Below are positions 10,405 through 22,186 of a stretch of DNA of 64,000 nt, in pieces. This DNA comes from Gaertneriomyces semiglobifer (taxonomy: Eukaryota > Chytridiomycota > Chytridiomycetes > Spizellomycetales > Spizellomycetaceae): positions 682,001 through 746,000 of the forward strand of contig JAHLKF010000007.1 in NCBI GenBank assembly GCA_025558075.1, given 5' to 3'. Position numbers and translations under genes: made by a program. Numbering within the stretch: position 1 is the first letter of the stretch; every line of letters starts with the position of its first letter. Below the pieces are notes generated by a model that saw nothing but the letters and a program-made list of their open reading frames with translations, did not search any database and had not been told where the DNA came from.

Positions 10405-11636
10405 TAGCGTCGGTCGTAATCAGCAATATACATAAATATGTGGATTCGAAACCCTTGCACGATACTAGGCGAAATGGAGCCCGCCTAATAATCTGCCCTT
10501 TCAGGTAACTTGTCTCGCATGCGACTGTTATCGTACCGCCTGGCGTTATAGGAGGCGAACGGACGATATCGCAACTGTGAAGGACGGAGGGCGTAGTGTT
10601 CTGTGCTCAGTCACCGCAAGAAAGCACTTCTCCGTGAGACGGCGCGGACTCGTAATAATCGTATAATCTGAACAGTTGCCAATCCCACGATTAACGGAAG
10701 CCCTGAAAGAAAAGGGCTTGATTATCCTGTGCTTTGCGTTCTTGTTGCTTCCAAGCTTTCGAAGTATATTGCGCAGAATGTAGTTTTTTTCCTTTTGCTG
10801 AAGCTCAGTTGATGGTCGAATGGCGGTGCTATTATGGTTCAGGTGTCCCGATTATATATACGATGTACCACGGTGCGACGCTGTTGAAGAACAAAGGTGG
10901 TTGTTGTGATATGCTTCATCTGTACCCAAACTGGAAAATGAAGCGCACAAGGAACACCTCCACTGCCAGAACACTCGGGGAGTGACGAGGTAGTGACTTT
11001 TGCATCTTGCAAGGGTTGCAACCCCCAAGTCTGCGCATTGACTCGTTGCCGGCGTCGATACAATCTTCGGCGTCGACGGCTTTGGCCGTCAAAATTGCGG
11101 GGTTTTGTGTTGAGCTTACGGTGTGACGGGCGGTCCAGCAGAGTGTGGGTTCGGCTTCCACGGCGCGCAGAAATCGCTGAACGCGCCTGGGAACCTGAAG
11201 TCCATGAGGTGTGAAAAAAAAAACGCACGGCAAAAAGCGGCCACTCGGGCAATTTTAACAAGTCCTATGGCGATGGATAAATCAAGAGATATCATGTTGT
11301 GCTTGTTGGTGTCGTGGCAAGTCGCCAGCCCAGTCGTAGTTTTATTCCACCATGACTGGAACCCAAGGAGGACCACTAGCGTTCATCATTCATGCTCAAT
11401 TAATTAATTTGAACCTCCAGAACTACATACTGCTGACAAGAAGACCTTGCTCTTCTCTCAATCCCTTCGCAAACCTTAGGGATGAACGAGCTCCTCAATA
11501 GCTTCCTTGGCAGGATGTCGTTCTCTCGGGCAGCTATAACGCGTGCGGACCCTGTCAAACGGTTCTTTTTTTCAATGGCCAAACAGGGCAATACTGCAAT
11601 CACAACCCTATTATTATACCAAGCTTCCAAGCTGTC
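10405..11636. other. Intergenic, no supported gene
   Basis: About 1.2 kb between a minus-strand gene and the plus-strand deaminase fusion, so it should hold two divergent promoters. I see a small perfect hairpin (gacggctttggccgtc, near 11077) and short ORFs without recognisable domains. A tRNA-like ggttcg near 11148 does not make a tRNA fold. Confidence 0.5.
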
Positions 11637-13382
11637 ATGGATTTGGTAGGCTTTGGAGTTCCAAGTTATGACGACACCCTGAAACGCTCGAATCTTGCTT
11701 CGACGATACCAATATTTAGTCCTGCAGAGAAGGCTAATCCCTCGCCTGATGCCCAGAATCAGCCGGATGCTTTAGAGATACCACCCTGGACTTGCGATGG
11801 CCAGCTTGTGCTGGAAGGTTATGCGACGAGCGAGGACGCCGTCAATGCTTGCATGGAATATGCCAATCGTCAGAGATTTTCACTGACGAAGACGGCTTCG
11901 AAGAAGCGTTACGACAAGAACTTGTTTCAGAGGGTCTATCTGGGCTGCACTCACTATGGGACTCCGAGAAATACTCGCAACTTGCAGGACCATCAACGGA
12001 AAAAGTTTCGAGCCTCAGCAAAGCTTGGCTGTTGCTATAAAATGACCGTCTTCTATCACCGGCCTACTGATACATACCGCATTGGATTCTGTGATCGCAC
12101 GCATACCAACCATCTCCCATCCTTGCGAAAGCGGAGAAGCGATAAAGCTCTCCCTTCAGGTAGCCAAGATTTCCTCAACCATGCCGACAGATGTTCGTTT
12201 TACAGTGCCCTGCAATTAGTGGCTGCCGTTCGACGGCACCAAGGTGTACGAAAAGTACATGAACTTGGATCAGAACGGCTGAAATTGCTGAACTCAATTG
12301 CTTTCGTTCTGGCCTCTGACCCACAGAATCCCGTTGCGGTGTCGTTTGATCTCAATGCGGGCGAGGCGCTGGTTGCTCGCAACATCTATGTCGATGCGTC
12401 CCCGGCGCATCTCGGCAACGTTCAGTTTCTTTTGAAACTTTTTTTTGCCCTCGAAGCTACTGCTGCTCACAGGCAACATCGTATGATGATTTATAATCAG
12501 TTTCTACGTTCAACAATTGAATTTTGCTGGAATCGCTTGTCAAAGCGCATGTGTACGCTCAAGACGGCTTTGGCTGAATGGACTGCAACATCACCTTTAA
12601 TCGTCGGAGACAAGCTTTCGTACCTTCCAAAGATTCATCAGCTTGTTGATGAGGCACCCACGACACGAGTTCCTGCGACTAACGTCGACCGAATGGTTGA
12701 GGTTGTGAAAAATGTGCATGGCTTTCTACAAAGTTTTGAGACCAGTGAATTGAAAAATGTCAACGCTGACCTGATACTAGGTCCTCTACGGAAAGCCTCG
12801 CAGTACGTTGCGGAGGTGAAGAACATTCTCGGCTGCTTAGACACAATACGAAATCGGCTTCCAGCAGACTCAGAACGATGTTTCTTCGAAAACTTTCGAT
12901 TTCATGAGATGTCCTCATCGCCCACAGTCGTGGTTGGGGACCTCTCCGTGGAGGCAGCAACAAAAGTACTTGGCATTGAAAAGTATCGCGATGAGCTTGT
13001 CGTCAGGATGGGTGATGAAGCACACACTGGGCCTTTTCTTTCCAAGCTGCCAATCGTGAAGCATGCGGAAATAGTTCTATGTGAAGAAATGCGGAAGCGA
13101 GGTAATAACGGTGGAGATATTGGGGTGTCATCATTGTGCTGTCTTCTGTGCTGGGAGACGCTCAAAGCGTTGGGGTGGCGCACTGGAGGATGCAATGGCA
13201 AAATTCGAGACAAATGGCAATTAGCAACGACAGGAGAGAACATATTAGGACGGCTTATTAGCTTAGTTAGAGAGAGCATAATGGCAGACATCGAAAAGTT
13301 GGGGGTAAGGTCCTCCGACCGCGCGAGTAGAATATTGGATTTTGAAGACCAAGATGAGATGAATTGGACCAGATCTGCTTGA
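11637..13382 (+). CDS. FAR1/WRKY-GCM1-type zinc-binding domain fused to OTT_1508-like deaminase
   Basis: Intronless ORF of 581 residues, among neighbours that mostly have introns. Residues about 55-165 look like a FAR1/MULE-type DNA-binding domain (WRKY-GCM1 fold). It has ATSEDAVNACMEYANRQRF, then VYLGC, LGCCYKM and a terminal THTNH, giving a Cys-Cys-His-His zinc ligand order. The middle is alpha-helical and unassigned. Residues about 470-535 carry a deaminase-superfamily zinc site: H476-A-E478 (VKHAEIVL) and C502-x2-C505 within IGVSSLCCLLCW, followed by a Gly-rich stretch and DKW. That matches the fungal OTT_1508-like nucleic-acid deaminase pattern. Likely a DNA- or RNA-modifying enzyme targeted by its own DNA-binding domain; the target is unknown. 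A domesticated transposon origin is possible. Confidence 0.72.
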   Translation: MDLVGFGVPSYDDTLKRSNLASTIPIFSPAEKANPSPDAQNQPDALEIPPWTCDGQLVLEGYATSEDAVNACMEYANRQRFSLTKTASKKRYDKNLFQRVYLGCTHYGTPRNTRNLQDHQRKKFRASAKLGCCYKMTVFYHRPTDTYRIGFCDRTHTNHLPSLRKRRSDKALPSGSQDFLNHADRCSFYSALQLVAAVRRHQGVRKVHELGSERLKLLNSIAFVLASDPQNPVAVSFDLNAGEALVARNIYVDASPAHLGNVQFLLKLFFALEATAAHRQHRMMIYNQFLRSTIEFCWNRLSKRMCTLKTALAEWTATSPLIVGDKLSYLPKIHQLVDEAPTTRVPATNVDRMVEVVKNVHGFLQSFETSELKNVNADLILGPLRKASQYVAEVKNILGCLDTIRNRLPADSERCFFENFRFHEMSSSPTVVVGDLSVEAATKVLGIEKYRDELVVRMGDEAHTGPFLSKLPIVKHAEIVLCEEMRKRGNNGGDIGVSSLCCLLCWETLKALGWRTGGCNGKIRDKWQLATTGENILGRLISLVRESIMADIEKLGVRSSDRASRILDFEDQDEMNWTRSA

Positions 13383-13565
13383 AGCAGCAGTCACCTCTAT
13401 CCAGTTCATATGTATATACCTGCCATTCCAATGAAAAAGGTGTGGCTCGGCTTGACGATACCAAGTTACGGTCGACTATAACCAAATGCAGTTATGTGTG
13501 CCCAGGCAGTTTGTTTATTATTCAAGCGGTTCTTGAATCCGTCGCCGTACTTGTACTTGGAATAT

Positions 13566-16500
13566 CTACATATCAATTGAACTTTCTAATATTGTCATTA
13601 CAGGCCTGGTCATCTCAAACTCATCGAGATTGGCTTCTTGCATGAGGTTAAACAGTGTACCCTCGAGTGTCTGCTCCACAAGACTCTGGAATTCGTGACT
13701 GCCGATAATGCGCTCTGGTAAGCTTTGCATGTCATCAATTCCCGCAGACGCATCTGAACCTCCTTCTACTAGCGCGACACCGTGACGAACAGTCGGCGAT
13801 ATCTGGGCATAGTAGGGAATTGGTGCAGTACGCCAAGAATTTTGTGGTGCACTTTGAACCTCAGGATCCCGGAAAGCATCATCTAGCAGGGATTCCACTG
13901 CTTCCTGTACTAGTTCCCACGCGTCGGCCTGGAACAGAAAGAATTTCAGCTATGTTCTGATTGCGAATCGTACAGGCGCACATACCTGCAATCGCTGTGG
14001 CGCCTTCGACAGATCGAGGGTTGGTACTGGCTCGTGGAAGAACCTATCTTGATTCTGGAAAGTCTTGCGGAACTCATCCGTTAGATGGGAGGTCGCCGTA
14101 ATCGCAAGGAACAAGTGAAACGGCTCGGGCGCAGGAGGCAATGGATTGTAACCGTTCATGGAGCTGTCGGTTGCTGCCGTGGCAGCTGAAATCGGTCTTT
14201 TGTCTTCATCTTCGGTTTGCGCAACGTCATCTTCTAGTTGCTGGTCGTCGCTTGGACTTGTCGCCACACTGATTGGAGGCAATGGCCGATACTTAACTTT
14301 TGTTAAGTCATGCATACTGTACATGCTTCCTCTGCTTTCGCGCCGTGGTGCATCGAGCCCAACAACACTTAATGGTCGTCCTTCTCGGCGCGCGGCATCT
14401 AAAATGGCCTTGCGTTCATTGTAAATGGCAAGAGCCGTTTCATCCATAACCTCGCAAAGCACATCAATACTGTAGACACGCGGCGACGACGATGCCACGG
14501 TGACTTTGATTACTCGAGAAGCCAGCGGCTCTAGCGTTGCATGAGGTGGATGTATCTTGACTGAATCTGCATTAGCATGCTTGCACCTACTCAATGACAT
14601 AAAATGAAGTCCCATTACTCACTTTCCTCCGCCAGAAAATCCGGAACATGCCACCTAAAAGATACCGTGGATTCAGATGTGAGATTTGTGATTACCAAGA
14701 GGTGAGAGATTGAGGTGTTCAGTGGAATATGTCCCAGGGTTATCCGCTCCTAAATATCAAAGCTGTGAATACGCGCGCTTCATGTCAATCCCCTGGTTTG
14801 CACTACCTTTGATAGTCTTGCTAATTGTCCAGGTATGTCGATCTCTTGCACGCTAGGAATCGGGTCCACATAGTCACGAGAGTCCAACAATTCTCCATCT
14901 TCTGGCTGCGAGGGGCACATTAGCCATTAGAATTGCGAATAACCGCTGCTATAACACGTACCGCAAGAGTAATGCCGCGTCCTTTGAATGTGATCATCTT
15001 TGTTGGGCCGTCGGATACATTTATTGGTATGTCCACTTCGTACTCTTGGGCTTCTAACGGTTGGAAAATCCATTCTATGCATGCGCATTGTCCAGGGAGT
15101 ATCGTCCCTTTGGGTCGAAGACACCGCAATATCTCCACGCCGCCATTCTCCGCCTTGAGTTGGTCAAGTGGGCTTAAGTCGATATTATATTCAACGGTCA
15201 GCGGACCGCGATTGATAAGTTGGTACGTCTGTGAGTGAAGGGTCAGCATATGGGCGAGGATAAACGCTACGCCAGTTCTCACCTGGACTGGGGGTTGCAT
15301 TGTTCCAATTTCAACCTCGCGGAATGTATGTACTCCTTTTCTGAAATGCAGCCACCTCTTCTGTGGTGGAACGGAATAACCCCAGAATTGACAGACGATC
15401 TCCTTTCCACCGCTTCCTTCCCCTTGAATGAATCCATTCTTTAACCTAAACAGCACTGGCAGCCTATGTGTCCCTGCAAACTCATGGCTGTAAGTCATTG
15501 TTACATGAGTAGCGTCGCCTGGTTCGAGACGACCAGCTTTGGGCGATATCGTGAATATGCTGTTGTCAAGGATATGCGTATGGTGTAGTTGTTCGTCAGT
15601 ATAATCTCCGGGATCAGCCCAACGCTCAATCGAAATGGAAAGGTCAGATGGGAATAAGAATGTCCAATCGACTGGAACTACGCCCGAGTTGCGAAGGTTC
15701 AGATGGTAAGCCGTTGGCCGACAACCCACAGGCGTTGAGCCAAAATCGAACTCGACAGTGGGTAGACCATTAAACTCTGCAGACAACGGACGATCCGGTG
15801 AAGCATTCCGATTCTTGGGTTTGGAATTCGTCTCCACAGAGGCCAAGAGCGAATTGAATGTATGGACAGAGAAGTTCTCCCACAGATGACTTTTACCGAA
15901 GCCGTCGCACCGGATATCCGTTATTTGAATCAACGGATGAACTCCCCACCCGCGAATGGTACATAGGTAGTGAGGCCCTGGGTTGAGCTCTTCTAGTGAT
16001 TGGTGTTTCGTTACATCATTGAACGTCTGATCTGTACTATTGCAGCGGAGCGAGGAAACCTCCCGCTTAAAAAAGATGCGGTATTCGTGCTGCACCTGTT
16101 CGGTAAAGCAAACCTTGACGCGCAAGTTTTGTTGAGACCTAGCGGATGCCACTCTTGACGCCCGGACAATTTCAATTTCTGAAAGTCTCACGTCATTTGG
16201 AACTTCGACGAATGCATCCTCCTCGTCATCCTCAGTGTCCAGCGATTTTCTCATAATAACAATGTCGAACGTGACATCGCAGTCGGATATGTTGTGCAGG
16301 GCAATTTCATGTTCAGCGGCGGAATGAACCAAGACAGCGTTGAGATCCAAGACTTCTGGTCGACAAACAAGTTTGCCAACTATACCACGGCCGAAGAACG
16401 ACAGAGTTGAACGGCGTGGGTTGAAATCTGGGGCATGCTCCTCATTTTCCTCGTCTGGCTGGTTGCGATAAGCATCCCGCAGCTTACGAATGTTCGAATC

Positions 16501-19500
16501 GACTCACCTCGAAATTCGTGTAGATAGTAACACGGAAGTTTGACATGCCAATTCTTCACGCTATTCGGCGCAAATGAGCAGGTAAGCTTCATACTACTAT
16601 TGGGCAAAAGAACGCCACGTTGAGGTTCCACCGCAATAATCGAGGCATACTGCTGCGGAATTCGCCACTGTGCACCAAGTGCTGTTAGGTCACTTCAGTG
16701 GCATATCTGGAGCGACTAGCCGCTTACCTCGAACTTAACCGTAATACGCGACTTATTTCTGGCTTCAAAGGTGCGCTTTGCAATAGCACCGATGCACGTG
16801 GGTCGGAAGAAGAGCATGTTGTTAGAGTCGAAGCTGAGATGCGGGAAGTAACCCGCCCCTTTCATATGCAAATCCTAACGCAATGCGTGAGCCACCACAA
16901 CCAGCCAGGTGACGGTAAAGCAACTCACATAAGCCTGATCCCAGCTTCCATTGAAGGCACACCTGAGCGCTTGCTCGTACGCACGCTCTTCACCTGGGGA
17001 GAACCTGAACACTAGCAATCTGTTCTCATTGCGGTGCAAGACCCCAACGCGCGGCTTAACAGAAAATGCCGCTCCACCCATACTGGCCAGCGGCGTACCG
17101 CCTCCAACACCCTCACCAACAGAGTCCAACATGGCAAAATGCACCGGCGTGTCGCCCGTGTTACTGACACGCACGGTGCGGTAAACAGACTTATCTACGT
17201 GGCAAGATGGAAAGTCCAGCCGCAGTGCGTTGAATGACACCTTCGGAATGAAAGAACTTTGCGTCGGCGGGAAAGTATTCCTTCAATAACAGCGGGGTCA
17301 GCCTTAAGGTTGTTGGTCATGATCAAGCGGTAGAGAGAAAGCCTTACCCAGTGACCATCGGGGTCAAGCACCATGGCGGAGTGAAAGTGTCTTCATTGAC
17401 TAATCGGAAATTTCGCATACTCTTGTAATAAACAAAACACTCCAATTGCGAGCCGTAGATGGAATTATCCATATTTGGTCTGAAAGCCACACGGAATTCT
17501 GTAGTTGCGTTCGGCGGGATATCACTGACTGCTGGCGTGACGGCAAACACCGGTTCGTCACTGAAGGGCAAGTTGAGCTGGCTTATTCGCACTGGCGCAC
17601 ATAAGGACGAACGTTCTCACGTTTCTTCATCACCTTGAACCCAAACGCAGCTCATTTTGCCCTTGGTTCGATTGTGAATCCGCACAGTTCGGGCCTCAAT
17701 GACTCGGTAACGGCTGCAGCTGCCAAAATCAACATACGAGTCCAGTAGTGCAACAGGCTCGTCGGGGCCATTTTCGTAAAAATACTCGCTGGCGACCTGG
17801 TATTCATCATACGTTGAGTCCCGAACGGTCAACTTCACTAAATCAGCGCGAGTGAGTTTAAAGTCATCAGTTACAGAGCATCAAGACGTACTCTCATTGC
17901 GACTCTTTTCTTGGGCCTGACTCCAGGTCAGTACGCCGTCGTCGCAGTCGATGTCACCATTCTTCATCATTTCTTCTAACTGCTCAGGACTGTACCGCCA
18001 TAGCCCCGCTTCTTTGCGTGCATACCAGTTTTCTATGTGCTTGTAAATCAAAGATGCGGGCCGACGCCGGTCGTCGTAACAAGTTCCAAGCAAGTCAAGA
18101 GTCTAAGGGTATCAAGGTGAGAAAGTGGGCATTTATAACCGACATATCGACTCGCGCACCAGTCCATCCTGGTGTTCCACCAAGCAGTACATCCGTCTCC
18201 AATAGTTTATAGGCTCTTTCGGCGTGAACTTTACAGTTAAAGCCACAGATGAGTTGGGGTTGATCGCCCCGTAGGGCTTATCGAACTTGAATATGCTGTT
18301 TGCGTCTGTCAAAAACTACAAATCAGTCGATTAGGGTAGGTGCAGCAATCTGTATCGGTTGCACGCCACTTACTTGGTAGTAGGCGCTTATTGCGCTATG
18401 ATTTTGTATATACAAGGCTCGGGTGACGGTTGTACCAGCGGGTACGTCGTTGAAGTTGACGCAGGCTGTGTTCAGCGTAACCCTAGGGCCTTAAAAGCAC
18501 AGAGGTCAGCACGGCCGTTCAATGTGTTTCAGCTGCTGCGGTAAAAGTCCAACCAATTGCATGTCCTTTACAAGTTATCCGGACATTATTGCCTGACACG
18601 GTGGTTATATCGTAATACTCCGTAGAGTGCAGATTCGAAGCAACCGGCGTATACTTGATCTAAAAGTTGAAGGAGGTTACATGCACTATCTCTGCAAGCT
18701 CAACAAGCAAGGATGCCCCACCGTTATTTCAACCTCTGCGCCAGGTGCCACGGTGCCATCTGTCCTATCCCACTCAAAATATTCGCCACCAAGATCTCTC
18801 ACTGTAAAGTTGGCTGGAACAACAGCAGCGTTGGTGATTTTGACTGTCTTCTCAACACTCCTGCCCACAAAGATGTCTCCAAAGTCCACAACGGCAGGGT
18901 GACCGGTAAGGAATGAGAACTTGCCCACACCGGAGAGCCGTAGTGGCACGCTGATTTGTGATCGTTCCCAGGTGTTTATGGAACTGCGATCTCCAAAGAC
19001 GAGCACCGCGGTAGCGTGGTACACCGAGGCATCCTGAAGTAGGACTTTAGCGATCAATGGTGTTTACAGGAGCGAACGCAGCGTCACCTGTGGCAAGAAC
19101 TCCACTACTGATGTTATGCTTTCACCTACTTCCACCACACCCCTTTCTGGTGTGATTTTGAAGATCGAACCTTCCAAATTCCACTCAAACGCGCTTTTCA
19201 ATTCTCCCGTATTTTGAATCAAGACTTCCTGTTTCGCGACTTCCCGCACAGGGCAGCAACCAAATTGCACCGAGTCGCAGATTTGCAGGACGTGTTCCGG
19301 TAGAGTCGCTTTCACTGGAACGAAAAATCGACCCAAAGTAGTGATGAACTCGATGGCATCGGAGTAGTTCTCTTTAGCCACTGGACGGAACGTCACTGGG
19401 ACAGTCCATGACATGCCGGCAGAAAGCGTTACCGTTTCCGGAAAGTTCATAGAGAAATAACGTGTTTTTGGAAGGTTGTACCGTATTTTCAGAGTTTTCA

Positions 19501-19784
19501 TGCACACATTTTTCACGATCAAATTCTTGACGTGTTCGCCTCCTGGTTCCCTACGCAGCAACTACATGAAGGTTTCAATGGTATAACTTTATGGAATACT
19601 CTGCTTACCAGTGAGTGAAGTGGACCAGTTCTGCACAGTCAATTCCAAATTGAGTCCGTCTTTCGGCTCTGGTAGGTGTGGACACTTCATTTTGCGATTG
19701 TGGCTTGGGGAGGGCCGGTTTCGATTTTCCCAGCAAAGCATCGGCTGCTGCAGCACCCGAAACCCGTCTTTCCGTCGTGATCAT
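13566..19784 (-). CDS. CFAP65: CFAP65-like flagellar protein (ASH/MSP Ig-like repeats)
   Basis: About 15 short exons. Well-resolved ones are 19609-19784 (ATG), 19088-19550, 18722-19033, 18572-18659, 18374-18489, 18160-18315, 17892-18102, then about 17617-17837 and 17348-17590, then 16929-17280, 16728-16874 and 16508-16667. Larger blocks follow at about 14920-16490 and 13566-14620; junctions at 16380-16508 remain unclear. The N-terminus splices to WEPGGEHVKNLIVKNV, and repeated beta-sandwich modules follow (for example ETVTLSAGMSWTVPVTFRP, then FGDIFVGRSVEKTVKI). LDLLGTCYDDRRRPA and PPWCLTPMV are CFAP65-family landmarks. The family is associated with the axoneme and is needed for motility. Its presence argues for a zoospore-forming fungus. 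Confidence 0.8.
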
Positions 19785-20456
19785 GGCCTAGCAGACACAA
19801 CCAACATCTATGGAGATTGGATGAGGTTGAACGGACTGGATCGCCCACGTCGGTTTGCCACTTTTACGCGTTCGGAGATTACGTACGCACAAATATTGAT
19901 AAGAGATACAAACGCGGTCTTCACATGATGGCAACACCCACACGATTCATCTCAAAGTTTCCCAGATAGCCAACTTTTGCAGGAAACCGCCATGAAGTGG
20001 CAATTGCTCTAGCAGTTTGCACAAGGTCGTGATGAAGGTGGTCTCAACGTCGCAACCACGTAGCCAAGATTCGTACCATCAGATTGCACCGTGAAGCACC
20101 GTCATAGCAGGAGGAACATTTGTTCAGCTCGTCTTCCAAAAACAAAAGTAATATATCTCTATATCTAGACACCAACATGACTGCTTCTCATCAGATTGCT
20201 CCAAAACACTGTCGACCCCAGCAGAAATAGGCTACGCATAAATTCTGAACAAGTAAATAAAGGGTCGGGGCAGCGCCATCTGGTCCACAGCAAGTCTAAA
20301 CATGAATCGCGGGGCGCCAAAATCGGAATATCTGCTTCTAGGGTAGGTTCTGGTCCAATATGCTCCCCTTTAATCCCGTTTGCTTCCATGATCGCTGCAG
20401 GCGGTAGTTCGGCCGACTGGAGGGGAGTTAATGACGGTACTTGGCCTCGCTTCGCT
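19785..20456. other. Intergenic upstream of the CFAP65-like gene
   Basis: It contains the 5' flank of the CFAP65-like gene and the 3' flank of the coiled-coil gene. The open frame at 20165-20512 on the minus strand lacks recognisable features and is in a different frame from the coiled-coil tail. Nothing else is supported. Confidence 0.45.
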
Positions 20457-20962
20457 TCAAGAAAGACAAGCGACATGTCTTTCGTGAAGCGAACTATTCC
20501 TTCGATTTCCAAAAATGGTCATCACCGGTGGTTGTAACCGTGCCAGCTGATCACGGAGACGTAAATTTTCCACCTGCAGGCGGCGGACAGCTGCCTCGGC
20601 CCGCATTGCTCGCTCCTCGAGAAGGCGTCGTTCCTCGGCAATCCTCGCTCTTCTTCGGGGCTGCGCTCATCAGTGATGCGCGCTGGCTCTTCTGCAACGC
20701 GTGCCCTTTCTTCTGCACGGCGTACAAGCTCTTCAGCATTTTGTGGCTGTTGCTGCAGTGCCTTGCGCTGGCTACGAAGCGCAGCAAGGAAAACGACTTG
20801 GTGCTCCACAGTCACGAGCAACTTCTGTTCCTTGTATCTTTCTTTCGTGGCTTTCCTCAGCCAGTCTGCTAAAGCCGTCATCGCCGCCTCGTTAGTTACA
20901 TCCATCTCAGCAATGTTCATGTCCTCGATGTTGAGGTTCAGTGCATTTTCCTCCGTGGTCAT
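20457..20962 (-). CDS. Coiled-coil protein with an apparent frameshift
   Basis: From an ATG at 20962 the frame reads through an acidic start into a charged helical region (RKATKERYKEQKLL, then AEELVRRAEERARVAEE). Near 20650 the coiled-coil signal leaves this frame and continues in another: ARIAEERRLLEERAMRAE, then AAVRRLQVENLRLRDQLARL, ending at a stop at 20457. No GT-AG intron of plausible size fits between the two parts. Either one base is wrong or missing in the assembly, or the gene is broken. The heptad-like continuity across the break supports one original protein. Function unknown; basal-body or scaffold roles would be guesses. Confidence 0.5.
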
Positions 20963-22186
20963 CAGAAAATTATCGGAATAGGAGGTCGTCAGGCACTGCG
21001 CCAGTCGTGCGCCATGTTTTTGAACAACCTGGTGCAAGTGGAAGCACCGGCAAGACGCTACCAGCTCGAAACTGGTGCGCAGAGTGTCAAGCTGGCAGAG
21101 GATAGCCAGCAAAATTTCGATGGGCAGTCTTTGCCATTTGCCGGCGCAAGCAGAACGCTCGCATTCCTGGCCTATGAGATGCTGATAACTTGGAGACCTT
21201 GAGCGTTGCTGACACTGAGACCTCGGTGACCTCTCTTGTCCAACATTCCAGCGTTCGGTAATTCACCCGTCCTTTGTTCTTTGGCTGTCAGACAGAGTTT
21301 GACCAGAATGCCAAATGGCACCTCCAAGTGTTGTCATTGTAATGACACGCCGACACGTGCTGCACCCAACTCTCAATTGAATCAATTGTTTAAATGAAAA
21401 GGGTAATTTGCACATGACAGTTTGATATTGATGGCATGAGATAATAATAAAACAACTCGTAATAATAATGAAGTGCTCGTGGGCGCAAGTGTCACCAAGT
21501 GCCCCCTTTTTGGGACGGTCACGCCTGCCATGTGAAACCCTTCCATAAATGGAGCCTGCATTTTATTCGAGCTAAACTAATGGGCTCCTTGAAATATTTC
21601 CAAAGTTTCACGAGTGGATCAATAATTCCTCCGTGGCTGCAAAATCGACGTCACGCGGGTTACGCGAGGGCGCTTTTGGGTTTTCGCTCTCAGACTCGGT
21701 CTGGTCTGGGTTTCGATGTGTGAAAAGTTGCCAAGTTGGAACAGTCTGGAAGTACCAGATTCTCATGAACCCAGGATCAGAGGGGGAAGCGGACGCGGGC
21801 ACGAGGGGATTGTGAATATCTTATGCTGAAGGGTTATTATCGTCACGTTGCATTTCCCAAGGGCACATACGCTTTTGTCTGCGCATCGACCACCCACCCA
21901 CCTGCTCGCCTATTATCCATCCATACGCACAAGCTGGTGGTATACGCCCCGGGTCTATCTACGCATTCCTGACACGGCAGGTACCTGAGGCGAGGGAAAA
22001 AGCATATGCCAATTGGACGACCTTCAAAAGTCATCGCTGCAGCAGGGCAAAGTAATTTATAGTTATAGCATTATCCCCGTTATTTATATTCAGTGTGCCG
22101 GCCTCCCACCACCAACCTAAAGGTCCCAAGTTATCCAACAAGAGGACGTTGATTCCAGACACCAAACGGTTGTAAAATTCGACAAG
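20963..22186. other. Intergenic, no supported gene
   Basis: About 1.2 kb between divergent genes. It includes AT-rich runs (taataataaaac near 21441 and similar). No ORF shows a recognisable domain or splice partners. Confidence 0.5.

Noticed and set aside
10440..10500. Possible minus-strand tRNA (ggattcgaaaccc)
   Set aside because: The T-loop is one base too long and flanking stems do not pair.
11076..11092. Perfect 6-bp hairpin as a terminator or regulatory RNA
   Set aside because: It is too short, and hairpin terminators are not expected in a nuclear genome.
11116..11180. tRNA-like segment (gggttcggcttcc)
   Set aside because: The T-loop lacks the conserved A58, and neither acceptor nor anticodon stems pair.
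20165..20512. 115-codon ORF as a continuation of the coiled-coil gene by stop readthrough
   Set aside because: It shares the frame of the first coiled-coil half, but the coiled-coil character continues in the other frame, so this is likely out-of-frame sequence.
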